64,000 bases of DNA, taken from the NCBI RefSeq assembly GCF_041222825.1, contig NZ_CP139482.1, forward strand, positions 4,312,546-4,376,545. Reading direction: 5' to 3'. The position numbers were made by a program, and so were the translations under genes. The notes under the pieces were generated by a model. That model was not told the origin of the DNA, searched no databases, and saw only the letters and a program-made list of their open reading frames with translations. Positions 17,123 through 26,100 of this stretch are shown here, in pieces. This stretch comes from Candidatus Thalassolituus haligoni. Lineage in GTDB: Bacteria; Pseudomonadota; Gammaproteobacteria; Pseudomonadales; Oceanobacteraceae. Every line of letters starts with the position of its first letter. The stretch's first letter is position 1.

Positions 17123-18616
17123 TTAGTGGGTCACGACGGCGGTAGCAGCCGTTGTTTTTGTTTCTGCTGCCAAGCCGCCCCCTAACACCCGATATAGATT
17201 AATGCGGTTGGACAGATCCGTCATCCGCGTTGCAATCAGGGATTGCCGAGCACTGTACAGTGTACGTTGTGATGTCAGGGTATCCTGGAAGCTGTCGACG
17301 CCCAGCTTGTAGCGGGCCATGGACAGGTCGTAGCTACGCTGGGCGGAGTTCACCCAATCGGTTTCAGCATTCAGCTGATCCTGCAGGGTGCCACGACGAG
17401 CCAGTACGTCGGCTACTTCGCGAAAGGCGGTTTGTAGGGTGTATTCATAGGTCGCCAGAGACTTCTGCTGCCCGGCTTTGGCGTATTCAACATCGGCGTC
17501 GGTGCCACCAGCGGTGAAGATCGGCAGCGACAAACTCGGGGCAATACTCCAGATGGTAGTGGCACCACCGCTGAACAGGTCGGCCAGTGCCGCGCTGGTC
17601 AAGCCACCCGTGGCCGTCAGGCTCAGTGACGGGAAGTAGGCGGCACGGGCCACGCCAATATTGGCATAAGCCGACTTCAGATCGTGTTCTGCCGCCAGTA
17701 CATCCGGACGCTGCAGCAAGACTTCGGAAGCAATCCCCGCCGCAACCTCGGTCAGCAGCTGTTGGCTGTCTGGCAAGGCAGCCGGTAACAGGCCGGTATC
17801 CAGCTCGTGTCCCGCCAACAACCACAGGGCGTTTTTATCCTGGGCGACCTGAGTGGTGTAGCTGGCAATATCGGCACGGGCACTGTAATAGGTGGTTTCG
17901 GCACTACTCAGATCAACACGAGAATCGACCCCCAGCGCCAGCCGTTGGCGGGTGATTTCCATGGCTTTGCGGGCGTTCTCTGCCGTTTCTCTGGCCAGTG
18001 CCAGCAGGTTCTGATCCGCAGCCAGCGTCAGCCAGGCATTGGCGGTTTCACTGATCAGGGTAATCTGTGCAGCACGGGCAGTTGCAGCGCTGGATAACCA
18101 GGCTTCCCGATCCATGGCAGTGAGGTTACTGGCTTTGCCGAACAGATCGATTTCATACGCACTCAGACCGACGGTAGCCTGGGCACTGTTGGCCGTCGTG
18201 GCTCCGCCAGAGCTGTTGGCCGTGCGTGCGCGCGCACCGCTCAGCGCCGCATCAATTTGCGGGTATTCTGCCGCTGACTGCCCTTTGTAAGTGGCACGGG
18301 CAGCAGCAACGTCGGCCAGTGTGGCACGCAGGTCGCGGTTGTTATCCAGCGCCAGCTGAATCACGTTACGCAGGCGCTCATCCTGAATAAAAGTCTGCCA
18401 CGGAAGATCGGCCACCCGAGTACGTTCAACGGTGCTATTTCCGGCCAGATTGCTGTCACCATAGGCTTCACCTTGAGGCCAGGAGTCGGCTATCGGCGCA
18501 TCCGGGGTCTGGTAATCCGGGGCCAGATTGGCGCATCCGGCAAAGAATACGGCCAGCGCCAGAGGCAACAGTCGCAAGGCAGGTCTGATCGGGTGGGTCA
18601 CGGTTTGCGTCGTCAT
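17123..18616 (-). CDS. Outer-membrane efflux lipoprotein (OprM/NodT family)
   Basis: A 497-residue outer-membrane channel of an RND tripartite pump. The signal peptide ends in the lipobox FFAGC, and the mature protein starts CANLAPDYQTPDAP as in OprM-type proteins. Two TolC-like repeats are evident: helical regions around LALDNNRDLRATLADV and LLQRPDVLAAEHDLKSAYANIGVARAAYFPS split in the two halves. ATG 18616 follows GGAG and lies 1 nt after the pump gene stop, so the two are translated together. It is the last gene of the three-gene operon. Confidence 0.92.
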   Translation of the reverse strand: MTTQTVTHPIRPALRLLPLALAVFFAGCANLAPDYQTPDAPIADSWPQGEAYGDSNLAGNSTVERTRVADLPWQTFIQDERLRNVIQLALDNNRDLRATLADVAAARATYKGQSAAEYPQIDAALSGARARTANSSGGATTANSAQATVGLSAYEIDLFGKASNLTAMDREAWLSSAATARAAQITLISETANAWLTLAADQNLLALARETAENARKAMEITRQRLALGVDSRVDLSSAETTYYSARADIASYTTQVAQDKNALWLLAGHELDTGLLPAALPDSQQLLTEVAAGIASEVLLQRPDVLAAEHDLKSAYANIGVARAAYFPSLSLTATGGLTSAALADLFSGGATTIWSIAPSLSLPIFTAGGTDADVEYAKAGQQKSLATYEYTLQTAFREVADVLARRGTLQDQLNAETDWVNSAQRSYDLSMARYKLGVDSFQDTLTSQRTLYSARQSLIATRMTDLSNRINLYRVLGGGLAAETKTTAATAVVTH

Positions 18617-18617
18617 A

Positions 18618-21600
18618 TCAGACTCCTGCAGCATCAAGGTTGTCATCGTCATTCTGCTGCTGGCGAGCCGGGAACACACCGCGCACCAGTACAAAAAACA
18701 GCGGTACAAAGAAGATCGCCAGTACAGTAGCCGTCAGAGTACCGCCAACAATGCCAGAGCCAATGGAGATACGGCTGTTGGCACCAGCACCGGTGGATAT
18801 CGCCAGCGGCAGGGTGCCAAAAATAAACGCCAGAGAGGTCATCAGGATCGGTCGCAGCCGCAAGAAGGCCCCTTCAATGGTGGCATCCAGTAGCGAAGCT
18901 CCTTTCTGATAAGCAGCTTCGGCAAACTCCACAATCAAAATGGCGTTTTTCGACGACAAACCAATAGTGGTTAACAGCGCGACCTGGAAGTAGATGTCGT
19001 TCTCCAGACCACGAGCAGTAGCGGCGACAACAGCCCCCAACACCCCCAGCGGAATCACCAGAATGACCGAGAAAGGCACCGACCAGCTTTCATACAGAGC
19101 CGCCAGCGCCAGAAACACCACCAAGATTGAAATCGCGTACAGTTGCAACGACTGACCACTGGCCAGGCGTTCCTGATACGACAGACCACTCCAGGCATAA
19201 CTGACCTTGCCAGACAGTTCTGCGGCCAGTTTTTCCATTTCATTCATGGCATCACCAGAGCTGACACCGTCTGCCGCTGCGCCCTGGATTTCATAGGAAG
19301 CCAGACCGTTATAACGGCTCAGCAGTTGTGGCCCAGATGACCAACCAATCGAGCTGAAGGCCGAGAAAGGCGTCATGCTGCCGTCGTCACTTTTTACATA
19401 CCAGTGCTGCAGGTCTTCCGGCTTTGAGCGGTATTCGGCGTCACCTTGCACATAAACCTTCTTGATACGGCCGTTATCGAGGAAGTCGTTCACATAAGAA
19501 CCCGCCCAGGCATAACTGAGAGTGCTGGAAACATCCGCAAGCGACAGCCCCAAAGCCACTGCTTTGGACTGGTCGATATTCAGTTTCAGCTCTGGCGTAT
19601 CGGCCAGAGAACCAAGCCGGACAGCACTGAGCTTGTCGCTGGCATTCGCCTTGGCCAACAGTTCATCCTTCAGTGCTGCCAGCTGTTCACGGCTGGTTCC
19701 CGGAGCCGCCTGCAGTTCAAAGGTAAACCCGTTGCTCTGGCCAAGGCCACGAATAGCCGGCGGCGACATGGCAAAAATACTGGCGTCACGAACGGCCGAC
19801 AGAGTACCGGTTGCCCGGCCAGAAATAGCACTGGCCGAATCTTCCTCACCTGTACGTTCAGACCAGTCTTTCAAGGAGACAAAACCCATGCCGGCATTCT
19901 GGCCGCTGCCAGAGAAACTGAACCCGGCAATAGTGAATATCGCATTCACATTGTCCGCTTCCTGATTGAGGTAAAAATCCTCAACCTGCTTGCTGACCTG
20001 CAAGGTGCGATTGATCGAAGCGCCAGTCGGCAGGCTGAATTGCACCATGGTACTGCCCTGATCTTCCTCCGGCAGAAAACCGGTAGGCAGGCGTACCAGC
20101 AACAGCGCCAAGGCGGCAATAATCAAGCCGTAACCAATAATCCAGCGAATAGGCTGATGAATAAACCGGCCGACGCCCCCTTTATAACCCAGGCTCAAAC
20201 GGTCGAATGTGCGGTTAAACCAGGAAAAAAATCCGCGCCGGGGCTTATCGGCATCCGATGGCCGGAGCAGGCTGGCACACAAGGTCGGGGTCAACGTCAG
20301 CGCCACGATCACCGACAGAATCATCGACGACACGATCGTGATGGAAAACTGGCGGTAGATCACACCGGTTGAGCCACTGAAAAATGCCATCGGCAGAAAC
20401 ACCGCCGATAGCACCACCGCAATACCGATCAGCGCGCTGCTGATTTCTGACATCGACTTGATGGTTGCCTGGCGCGGTGACAACCGCTCTTCATGCATCA
20501 CTCGTTCGACGTTTTCCACCACCACAATCGCGTCATCCACCAGCAAACCAATCGACAGCACCATACCGAACATGGTCAGGGTATTGATGGAATAACCAAA
20601 GATTGCCAGCACTCCGAAGGTGCCCAGCAATACCACAGGCACCGCCACCGCCGGAATCAGGGTTGCACGCCAGCTGCCAAGAAACAGATAAATCACCAGA
20701 ATCACCAGCACCACGGCTTCGAACAGGGTCATTACCACTTCTTCAATGGACACCTTGATAAAGTCCGTACTGTCCTTGGGATAGGCAACCTGATAACCGT
20801 CTGGCAAGGTCTGCTCGTAAGTAGCGATGACTTCCTTTACCCGAGTAGCCGTAGACAGGGCGTTGGCATCCGGTGCCAGCTTGATGCCAATACCGGAAGC
20901 CGGGTGGCCGTTAAGCTTGCCTTCAAAGGCATAACTCTCGCTACCCCGCTCAACCCGAGCAACATCCCCCAGGGTGACGATAGCCCCGGTACTGTCATGA
21001 TTGAGAATAATGGCGCGAAACTGCTCAGCGGTTTGCAAAATGGACTGGGCGGTCACCGTGGCATTCAGTTCTTGAGTCGGCAGAGCGGGCTGGGCACCGA
21101 TATTACCAGCCGCAATCTGGGTATTCTGGGCCGACAACGCGCTGGCAACATCGGTCGGCATCAAACCATAGGTCGCCAGTTTCACCGGATCGAGCCAGAT
21201 ACGCATAGCATACTGGGCACCAAATACCTGCGTGCTGCCGACGCCTTCAATACGGGCCAGCAGATCCTGCAGGTTGCTGGCGATATAGTCGGAAATATCG
21301 TAGGTACTGGAAGCATCCTTACTGTCATAAATAGCAGCGATCAGCAGAAAATCACTTTGCGATTTCTGCACGGTTACCCCTTGGGACTGTACCGATTCCG
21401 GCAAGCGCGAAGTAATCTGTTGAATCTTGTTCTGCACCTGCATTTGCGCAGTATCCGGATCCGTACCCTGCTCGAAAGTGGCCGAAATGGTGGCCTGACC
21501 AGAGGCTGAACTGGACGAACTGAAATACAACAAGCCATCGATACCGGTCAGCTGTTGTTCGATCACCTGGATCACACTGTTTTCAACCGTTTCTGCGGAA

Positions 21601-21758
21601 GCACCGGTATAGGTGGTCTGGATGCGCACACTGGGAGGCGAAATATCCGGATACTGGGAAATGGGCAACGTTAAAATTGACTGAGCACCAAACAACATAA
21701 TGACGATAGAAATGACCCAGGCAAACACCGGGCGCTGGATAAAGAAACTGGCAATCAT
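18618..21758 (-). CDS. RND multidrug efflux pump, inner-membrane permease (HAE1 family)
   Basis: A 1046-residue AcrB/MexB-type proton-driven transporter, length typical for the hydrophobic/amphiphilic efflux-1 family. The N-terminus FFIQRPVFAWVISI, the first helix, two large periplasmic loops and 12 membrane spans are as expected. The proton-relay pair is seen in GLLVDDAIVVVENV (both Asp present), with GLSSKNAILIVEFA in the second half. It exports drugs or detergents through the adaptor and the OprM-like channel encoded on each side. GGGAGAG precedes ATG 21758, 12 nt after the adaptor gene. Confidence 0.96.
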   Translation of the reverse strand: MIASFFIQRPVFAWVISIVIMLFGAQSILTLPISQYPDISPPSVRIQTTYTGASAETVENSVIQVIEQQLTGIDGLLYFSSSSSASGQATISATFEQGTDPDTAQMQVQNKIQQITSRLPESVQSQGVTVQKSQSDFLLIAAIYDSKDASSTYDISDYIASNLQDLLARIEGVGSTQVFGAQYAMRIWLDPVKLATYGLMPTDVASALSAQNTQIAAGNIGAQPALPTQELNATVTAQSILQTAEQFRAIILNHDSTGAIVTLGDVARVERGSESYAFEGKLNGHPASGIGIKLAPDANALSTATRVKEVIATYEQTLPDGYQVAYPKDSTDFIKVSIEEVVMTLFEAVVLVILVIYLFLGSWRATLIPAVAVPVVLLGTFGVLAIFGYSINTLTMFGMVLSIGLLVDDAIVVVENVERVMHEERLSPRQATIKSMSEISSALIGIAVVLSAVFLPMAFFSGSTGVIYRQFSITIVSSMILSVIVALTLTPTLCASLLRPSDADKPRRGFFSWFNRTFDRLSLGYKGGVGRFIHQPIRWIIGYGLIIAALALLLVRLPTGFLPEEDQGSTMVQFSLPTGASINRTLQVSKQVEDFYLNQEADNVNAIFTIAGFSFSGSGQNAGMGFVSLKDWSERTGEEDSASAISGRATGTLSAVRDASIFAMSPPAIRGLGQSNGFTFELQAAPGTSREQLAALKDELLAKANASDKLSAVRLGSLADTPELKLNIDQSKAVALGLSLADVSSTLSYAWAGSYVNDFLDNGRIKKVYVQGDAEYRSKPEDLQHWYVKSDDGSMTPFSAFSSIGWSSGPQLLSRYNGLASYEIQGAAADGVSSGDAMNEMEKLAAELSGKVSYAWSGLSYQERLASGQSLQLYAISILVVFLALAALYESWSVPFSVILVIPLGVLGAVVAATARGLENDIYFQVALLTTIGLSSKNAILIVEFAEAAYQKGASLLDATIEGAFLRLRPILMTSLAFIFGTLPLAISTGAGANSRISIGSGIVGGTLTATVLAIFFVPLFFVLVRGVFPARQQQNDDDNLDAAGV

Positions 21759-21770
21759 TTGGTCTCTCCC

Positions 21771-22946
21771 CTATTGGCCGCTGCTGCGACTGGTCAGACC
21801 AAGCTTGATAGACCCATCTTCATTAACCATCGCTGCCACAGTTTTGACGGTACTGCCAGCGGCGACCTTGCTACTGCCTTCGACAATCAACTGATCACCC
21901 GCCTCAAGGCCGGAACTGATCAGCCACTGGTTACCGATCGACCGTTCGGTTTCAACAAATCGTTTTTCAACCTGATGCCCCGCAGTCACCACCAGAGCCA
22001 CGGCATTGCCTTGATTGTCGTGCGCGATCCCCTGCTGTGGCACCAGGATAGCCTGGTTATCCACGGCTTCATTGATTTCGGCACGGACAAACATGCCTGG
22101 CAGCAACAGCCCGTCAGGGTTCGGGAATTCCGCCCGCAGAGTCACCGAGCCAGTCGATTCATCCACCGACACTTCACGCACACGCAACTGGCCTTTGTGA
22201 TCATAACGGCTGCCATCTTCAAGAATCAGGCTCACCTCGGCACTACCAGAATCCACGCCGTTGCGCGCCAGGGTTTTGCGCAAGGCCAGCAAGTCAGTAC
22301 TCGACTGAGCCATATCCACATAAATCGGATCAAGGGCACGAATGGTTGCCAGCGCCGTATCCTGAGAAGCCGACACCAACGCACCGGGAGTCACACTGGA
22401 AATACCGATGCGTCCAGCAATCGGGGCTTTCAAACCCGTGTATTCCAGACTGATACGGGCACTTTCCAAAGCAGCCTTATATTTGTCGATACTGGCGACA
22501 GCATCCATATAAGTGGCATGAGCATCATCGGCATCCTGCTGGGAAATCCCCTCGATCTTTGCGAGCTCGGTATAACGCTGATCCTTGAGTTGGGCCGATT
22601 GCACGGAAGATTCAGCGCTTCTCAGATCGGCTTTGGCTTCGTTATAAGTCGCCTGATAGCTGGCCGGGTCAATTTGGTACAATACCTGCCCCTTGCTCAC
22701 GTCTGAGCCTTCCTTGAACAGCCTCTCCTTGATAATACCCCCCACCTGCGGCCGTATTTCGGCTGCCATGGACGCGGTGGTACGGCCTTTGAGCTCCCGA
22801 GTAAGCACCACTTTTGCAGTACTGACCGTAATAACGCTGACTTCAGGCGTCATCTCGGCACGAGATGACGAATTCGGTTCTTGCTGACAACCGGACAGCA
22901 GGCCACCTACGATCAAGGCTCCGACAACGAGGGGAAGATGCTTCAT
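21771..22946 (-). CDS. RND efflux periplasmic adaptor lipoprotein (MexA/AcrA family)
   Basis: A 391-residue membrane-fusion lipoprotein, first gene of the adaptor-pump-channel operon. The lipobox LLSGC ends a short signal; then come a barrel-sandwich/lipoyl domain (RPQVGGIIKERLFKEGSDV), an alpha-helical hairpin (about residues 105-165) and LKAPIAGRIGISSVTPGALV of the second lipoyl half. It bridges pump and outer-membrane channel. No TetR or MarR repressor gene adjoins it; the region upstream carries three phased GGGTTAAG boxes, which suggest control by a response regulator encoded elsewhere. Confidence 0.95.
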   Translation of the reverse strand: MKHLPLVVGALIVGGLLSGCQQEPNSSSRAEMTPEVSVITVSTAKVVLTRELKGRTTASMAAEIRPQVGGIIKERLFKEGSDVSKGQVLYQIDPASYQATYNEAKADLRSAESSVQSAQLKDQRYTELAKIEGISQQDADDAHATYMDAVASIDKYKAALESARISLEYTGLKAPIAGRIGISSVTPGALVSASQDTALATIRALDPIYVDMAQSSTDLLALRKTLARNGVDSGSAEVSLILEDGSRYDHKGQLRVREVSVDESTGSVTLRAEFPNPDGLLLPGMFVRAEINEAVDNQAILVPQQGIAHDNQGNAVALVVTAGHQVEKRFVETERSIGNQWLISSGLEAGDQLIVEGSSKVAAGSTVKTVAAMVNEDGSIKLGLTSRSSGQ

Positions 22947-23044
22947 TACTGATGACTACCTCTAACGAAAATTAGGACAGGTGCGCAATCGCAACGGAGC
23001 AACACCAACAATAAATTCTGATAGCCACAGCATAAGTCATTGAT

Positions 23045-23074
23045 GGGTTAAGGCAGGGTTAAGACGGGGTTAAC
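23045..23074. promoter_or_regulatory. Three 11-bp-phased response-regulator-like boxes
   Basis: GGGTTAAG at 23045-23052 and 23056-23063, and GGGTTAAC at 23067-23074, are direct repeats with a strict 11-bp period. On the minus strand they read CTTAACCC, similar to the phased CTTAA boxes used by OmpR/PmrA-class regulators. They end next to the putative -35 of the efflux operon, about 100 bp upstream of its first codon. Confidence 0.6.
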
Positions 23075-23306
23075 TTAGGAATCCTTACCACCCACGTGAG
23101 GCAAGACTGGCTGGCGCCGTGCCAATATTTCAAGCCAGCGGGAACACAGAGACGAATAAGCGCTTACGCGAGAGCCAGCCAATCACGGCTTGGCAAAACG
23201 GAATTCAAACATCCTGCAAGGACGTAGACATATGGCGTACAACGCGCCAGACCAAAGAAATTTTCCTGATTGTTAACGCTGCATACCTTGTTGATTAAAA
23301 AGGAGA

Positions 23307-23322
23307 TGTTCCACGTGGAAAG
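23307..23322. promoter_or_regulatory. parS: parS-like centromere site 2
   Basis: TGTTCCACGTGGAAAG is identical to the site at 15143, and the flanks are also conserved: TGCATA, TTGTTGATTAA and AGGA-ATG upstream, GCCCG downstream. Unlike site 1 it is not followed by a terminator, which suggests that the conserved block itself is what is maintained. Confidence 0.75.
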
Positions 23323-23408
23323 CCCGGCTGAGCTTGCACTCACCAGGCCGAATCACTCAGTCGAGCTTGCTGAAAATGACACCAATCAGTTAACAACTGA
23401 CCGCCAAA

Positions 23409-23912
23409 TTACTCTACGACGAGGTGACGATGGATACTGATATGCGGCTCATCTTGATCACCGACCAGAGCTTTCATGGTTTCAAAGCCGAATGTCAGAC
23501 TGCTATCCGTTGAGCAGGAAATATCTGCTTCATGCACCGTAAACTCCAGCAGTGTCAGCTTGCTATCGAGCTTGCCCTGCTCGAACCAGGACTCCGTTGC
23601 AACAGACCAGTGCTCGGCAACTTTCTCACTGTCGAAAAACTCCTTGATCGAACCGTTCACCTGAGCCCAAAAATTCTCGGTACCATTAGAGATACAAATA
23701 CGAGCGTTGTGCTCACCACTCAGGTGGCCAAATAGCTCATTATCTTTAGAAGTAAAGAACCAGATATGCTTGCCATCGGCATCCGGCTGCGCCGCCATCG
23801 GCACCATAAAAGGAGTGATACCCTCCACCTCCAGCAATACAGCGCTCTCGTGCTGCAGCTGCTCCCGTAATGCTGCTAATGGCTCGTTGTCTACCTTATC
23901 GATCAGTTTCAT
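23409..23912 (-). CDS. Pyridoxamine 5'-phosphate oxidase-family protein (general stress type)
   Basis: A 167-residue split-barrel flavin-binding-like protein of the PPOX family, closest in layout to the general stress protein 26 group. Residues VPMAAQPDADGKHIWFFTS (about 38-56) form the typical barrel strands, followed by NARICISNG and WAQVNGSIKEF. Such proteins bind FMN or FAD and are linked to oxidative or general stress; the reaction is unknown. AGGAG precedes ATG 23912. It is monocistronic, with the parS-like region downstream. Confidence 0.75.
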   Translation of the reverse strand: MKLIDKVDNEPLAALREQLQHESAVLLEVEGITPFMVPMAAQPDADGKHIWFFTSKDNELFGHLSGEHNARICISNGTENFWAQVNGSIKEFFDSEKVAEHWSVATESWFEQGKLDSKLTLLEFTVHEADISCSTDSSLTFGFETMKALVGDQDEPHISIHRHLVVE

Positions 23913-24038
23913 GACTTACTCCTGTTCGTTATTTGAGTGAAAAACCTGAACATAATCTCAAGACCACTGTTATTGCGACTCAGAGTAGCGCTGTTCGTTC
24001 AAAGAAATACGGGATGGATGAATCAGGGAGGAAATTAA

Positions 24039-24263
24039 GCCAGGCCAGCTTTGCTCGCCACACTTAAACCCCAAAAAGACTCAACCCAGCAAGAGGTGCT
24101 TGTTTTTATTGAGCAACACCCGCTCTTTGGGATGGGATGCGGGTGGATTGATATCAACCTGCTGGCATCGGTATTGATCAGCCCGGAAAGCGTTCTGTGG
24201 ACAGAGGATAAACGCCTGGCAAAACTGGCCAAGCATTTTGATATTGCATGGTCTGAACAGTAA
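24039..24263 (+). pseudogene. VapC-type PIN toxin, C-terminal remnant
   Basis: About 74 codons following a stop at 24036, encoding only the C-terminal half of a PIN-domain ribonuclease toxin. EVLVFIEQHPLFG, then GWIDINLLAS with the conserved Asp, and LWTEDKRLAKLAKHF match the end of VapC proteins. The N-terminal part with the first catalytic Asp (DTSVW-type motif) is absent from all frames upstream, and no vapB antitoxin precedes it, so this is a decayed toxin-antitoxin locus. The only possible start is TTG 24051. Confidence 0.72.
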
Positions 24264-24316
24264 AAGCAGACAACATTCGTCCTCTGCCACTTGAAGACAA
24301 CGCCCGACGTCGAACG

Positions 24317-24610
24317 TCAGACGGCCCCTGCATCCTTCAGGATCTCGGCGTATTCCGCGCCTTTCTCATGCTGGCTGATGGTGTCCAGAATGGTGTCACC
24401 CGCAGCGTTGGTGGCATTCAGGTCGTGACCCTGGGCCTTGAACAGTTCGATATACTGGGCAAACGTGCCGGGTACCATGTAGCGGTAGGCACGGATGGCA
24501 CCAATATAATCCGAGCTGTCGCCATCGTAGCTGGGGACGTTGAGAAATTCACTCAGTTGGGCTTCGCTCCAGTCACCACCAAATACTTTTTCTTTATCTT
24601 TCTTTTGCAT
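24317..24610 (-). CDS. Small acidic PA4642-like protein
   Basis: A 97-residue acidic soluble protein without signal or membrane segment. Length, the N-terminal KKDKEKVFGGDWSEAQLSEF and the central YRYMVPGTFAQYIELFKAQG followed by a LNATNAAGDTILD ankyrin-like stretch recall the PA4642 family of Pseudomonas. The function of that family is not known to me; the C-terminal part reads like one ankyrin-type repeat. GGAGC precedes ATG 24610. It is transcribed alone, 105 nt downstream of trmB. Confidence 0.65.
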   Translation of the reverse strand: MQKKDKEKVFGGDWSEAQLSEFLNVPSYDGDSSDYIGAIRAYRYMVPGTFAQYIELFKAQGHDLNATNAAGDTILDTISQHEKGAEYAEILKDAGAV

Positions 24611-24715
24611 GTTGATGCTCCGTCAGACGTCGGCCGTCGAAGCCAGACGTTGAATAGTTAATTCTGTATCCGATGCCATCACTTAACGATGCATCTTTGC
24701 TATTACTATCGGGTG

Positions 24716-25504
24716 TTAGTCAGCTTTGCGGTACTTGATATCCCAAACGCCGTGGCCTTTACCCTGACCCCGTTTTTCAAAGCGGGTCAGCGGGCGTTCG
24801 TCCGGGCGTTCAACACACTGGCCGGAGCCAGCAATATTCTCGTACCCTGCTTGCGCATCCATTACCTCGATCATGTGTTCCATATAGTTTTCCCAGTCGG
24901 TGGCCATATGAAAGATGCCACCCGGCTTGAGAATACGGCGCAGGGTCTGGGCGAATTCAGTTTGTACAATGCGGCGCTTGTGGTGTTTTTTCTTGTGCCA
25001 CGGGTCGGGGAAAAACAGTTGGATGGTATCGATGCTGTTATCCGGAATCAGTTTCAGCACTTCAATGGCATCATCCTTGTAGGTGCGCACATTAATAACC
25101 CCCGCTTCTTCCGCCAAATTCAGCAAGGAGCCCACACCTGGCAGATGGACTTCCACGCCGATAAAGTTTTTTTCAGGGGCCTGAACGGCCATTTCGACCA
25201 GTGACTGGCCCATGCCATAGCCAATTTCCAGTACGGTATGAGCGGCACGCCCAAACACGTCAGACGGAACGATTGGGCCGTCGGCCAATTCCAGACCCCA
25301 CTCCGTCCATTTGCGCTCCAGGGCCTGTTCCTGACCTTTGGTCAGGCGACCGGCGCGGATCACAAAGCTTTTGATACCACGACGATAGACCGGCTTGTCG
25401 TCTGCAGACGCTTGCTCCGCCGCAATTTCATCCCCTTCAGGCAGGGAAGTGGCGGTGTCATTCGGAAGGTTGTCGTTCAGGTTGTTGGACTCGTGTTCTG
25501 TCAC
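24716..25504 (-). CDS. trmB: tRNA (guanine-N7-)-methyltransferase TrmB
   Basis: A 262-residue SAM-dependent enzyme that makes m7G46 in tRNA variable loops. The SAM loop is [12 protein letters not shown] (about residues 85-96), followed by [13 protein letters not shown]; the signature [18 protein letters not shown] with catalytic Asp and the late [10 protein letters not shown] are complete. An acidic, low-complexity N-terminus of about 35 residues precedes the conserved [12 protein letters not shown]. It starts with GTG 25504, 16 nt after the DUF423 gene, with which it is probably co-transcribed. Confidence 0.93.
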   Translation of the reverse strand: MTEHESNNLNDNLPNDTATSLPEGDEIAAEQASADDKPVYRRGIKSFVIRAGRLTKGQEQALERKWTEWGLELADGPIVPSDVFGRAAHTVLEIGYGMGQSLVEMAVQAPEKNFIGVEVHLPGVGSLLNLAEEAGVINVRTYKDDAIEVLKLIPDNSIDTIQLFFPDPWHKKKHHKRRIVQTEFAQTLRRILKPGGIFHMATDWENYMEHMIEVMDAQAGYENIAGSGQCVERPDERPLTRFEKRGQGKGHGVWDIKYRKAD

Positions 25505-25520
25505 TCAGGAATGCCTAACG

Positions 25521-25913
25521 TTAATCAGTGGAAGTAGAAGTCGTCATCGAACGGGCCGCGATAAATAACAAGCCCCAACCAATCAGCCAGCTGACGCCGC
25601 CAATCGGGGTGATCATGCCCAGCATGCGAATATTCAACAGCACCATGGCGTACAGACTGCCGCAAAACAGCAATAACCCAAGCACCATAAACAGCGCCGC
25701 CCGATTGAGCCAGACCTGCGGCTGCTGCAGTTGCCAAACCCCCAGGCCCAGCAACACGGCGGCGTGCAGCAGATGGTAGTCAACGGCGGTCTGGTAGACT
25801 GTCATCATCGGCGGCGTCAGATGGTCTTTGAGGCCATGGGCACCAAATGCACCGAGCGCTACGCCCAGAAAACCGGCGATGGCCGCCAGCATCAACGTCA
25901 TTCGTGCCTGCAT
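25521..25913 (-). CDS. DUF423 family membrane protein
   Basis: A 130-residue inner-membrane protein with four predicted spans (about residues 7-25, 45-63, 70-90, 97-117). The N-terminal GFLGVALGAFGAHGLKDHL is the family hallmark. The role of DUF423 (YwdK/YgdD) proteins is unknown. ATG 25913 follows GGAG by 7 nt. A good sigma-70 promoter lies upstream, and trmB follows at 16 nt. Confidence 0.88.
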   Translation of the reverse strand: MQARMTLMLAAIAGFLGVALGAFGAHGLKDHLTPPMMTVYQTAVDYHLLHAAVLLGLGVWQLQQPQVWLNRAALFMVLGLLLFCGSLYAMVLLNIRMLGMITPIGGVSWLIGWGLLFIAARSMTTSTSTD

Positions 25914-25944
25914 GGGTCGGCTCCGATCAGTAAAATAGCGGGCT

Positions 25945-25973
25945 ATTATAGAGGAGCGAGGGACGCAGGTCAG
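25945..25973 (-). promoter_or_regulatory. Sigma-70 promoter of DUF423-trmB
   Basis: On the minus strand CTGACC (25973-25968) and TATAAT (25950-25945) are spaced by 17 nt, placing the start near 25938, 25 nt before the ATG. Confidence 0.65.
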
Positions 25974-26100
25974 CTTTGGTGGAGGAATAGCAGGACGTTC
26001 AGCCCGCCCAATAGTTCATGACACGGTATTGCAACAAAGCCATTGGCCCATCACCACAGCCCATTGCTATCATGCCCCTTCCTGAAAGTGAGGCAACCGA

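Larger units (their letters stand above)
22947..23408. other. Regulatory region upstream of the efflux operon
   Basis: No gene seen over 460 nt. It contains the efflux promoter region, three phased boxes at 23045-23074 and the second parS-like site at 23307-23322. A plausible weak promoter on the minus strand is TATCAG (23023-23018) with CCATCA (23046-23041), 17 nt apart, directly next to the boxes. Confidence 0.6.

Noticed and set aside
19446..20372. 308-codon plus-strand frame opposite the RND pump gene
   Set aside because: It is antisense to a conserved 1046-residue protein and shows no family motif; codon-bias shadow.
20493..21509. 338-codon plus-strand frame opposite the RND pump gene
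   Set aside because: Shadow frame rich in His and Gln, without signal or domain.
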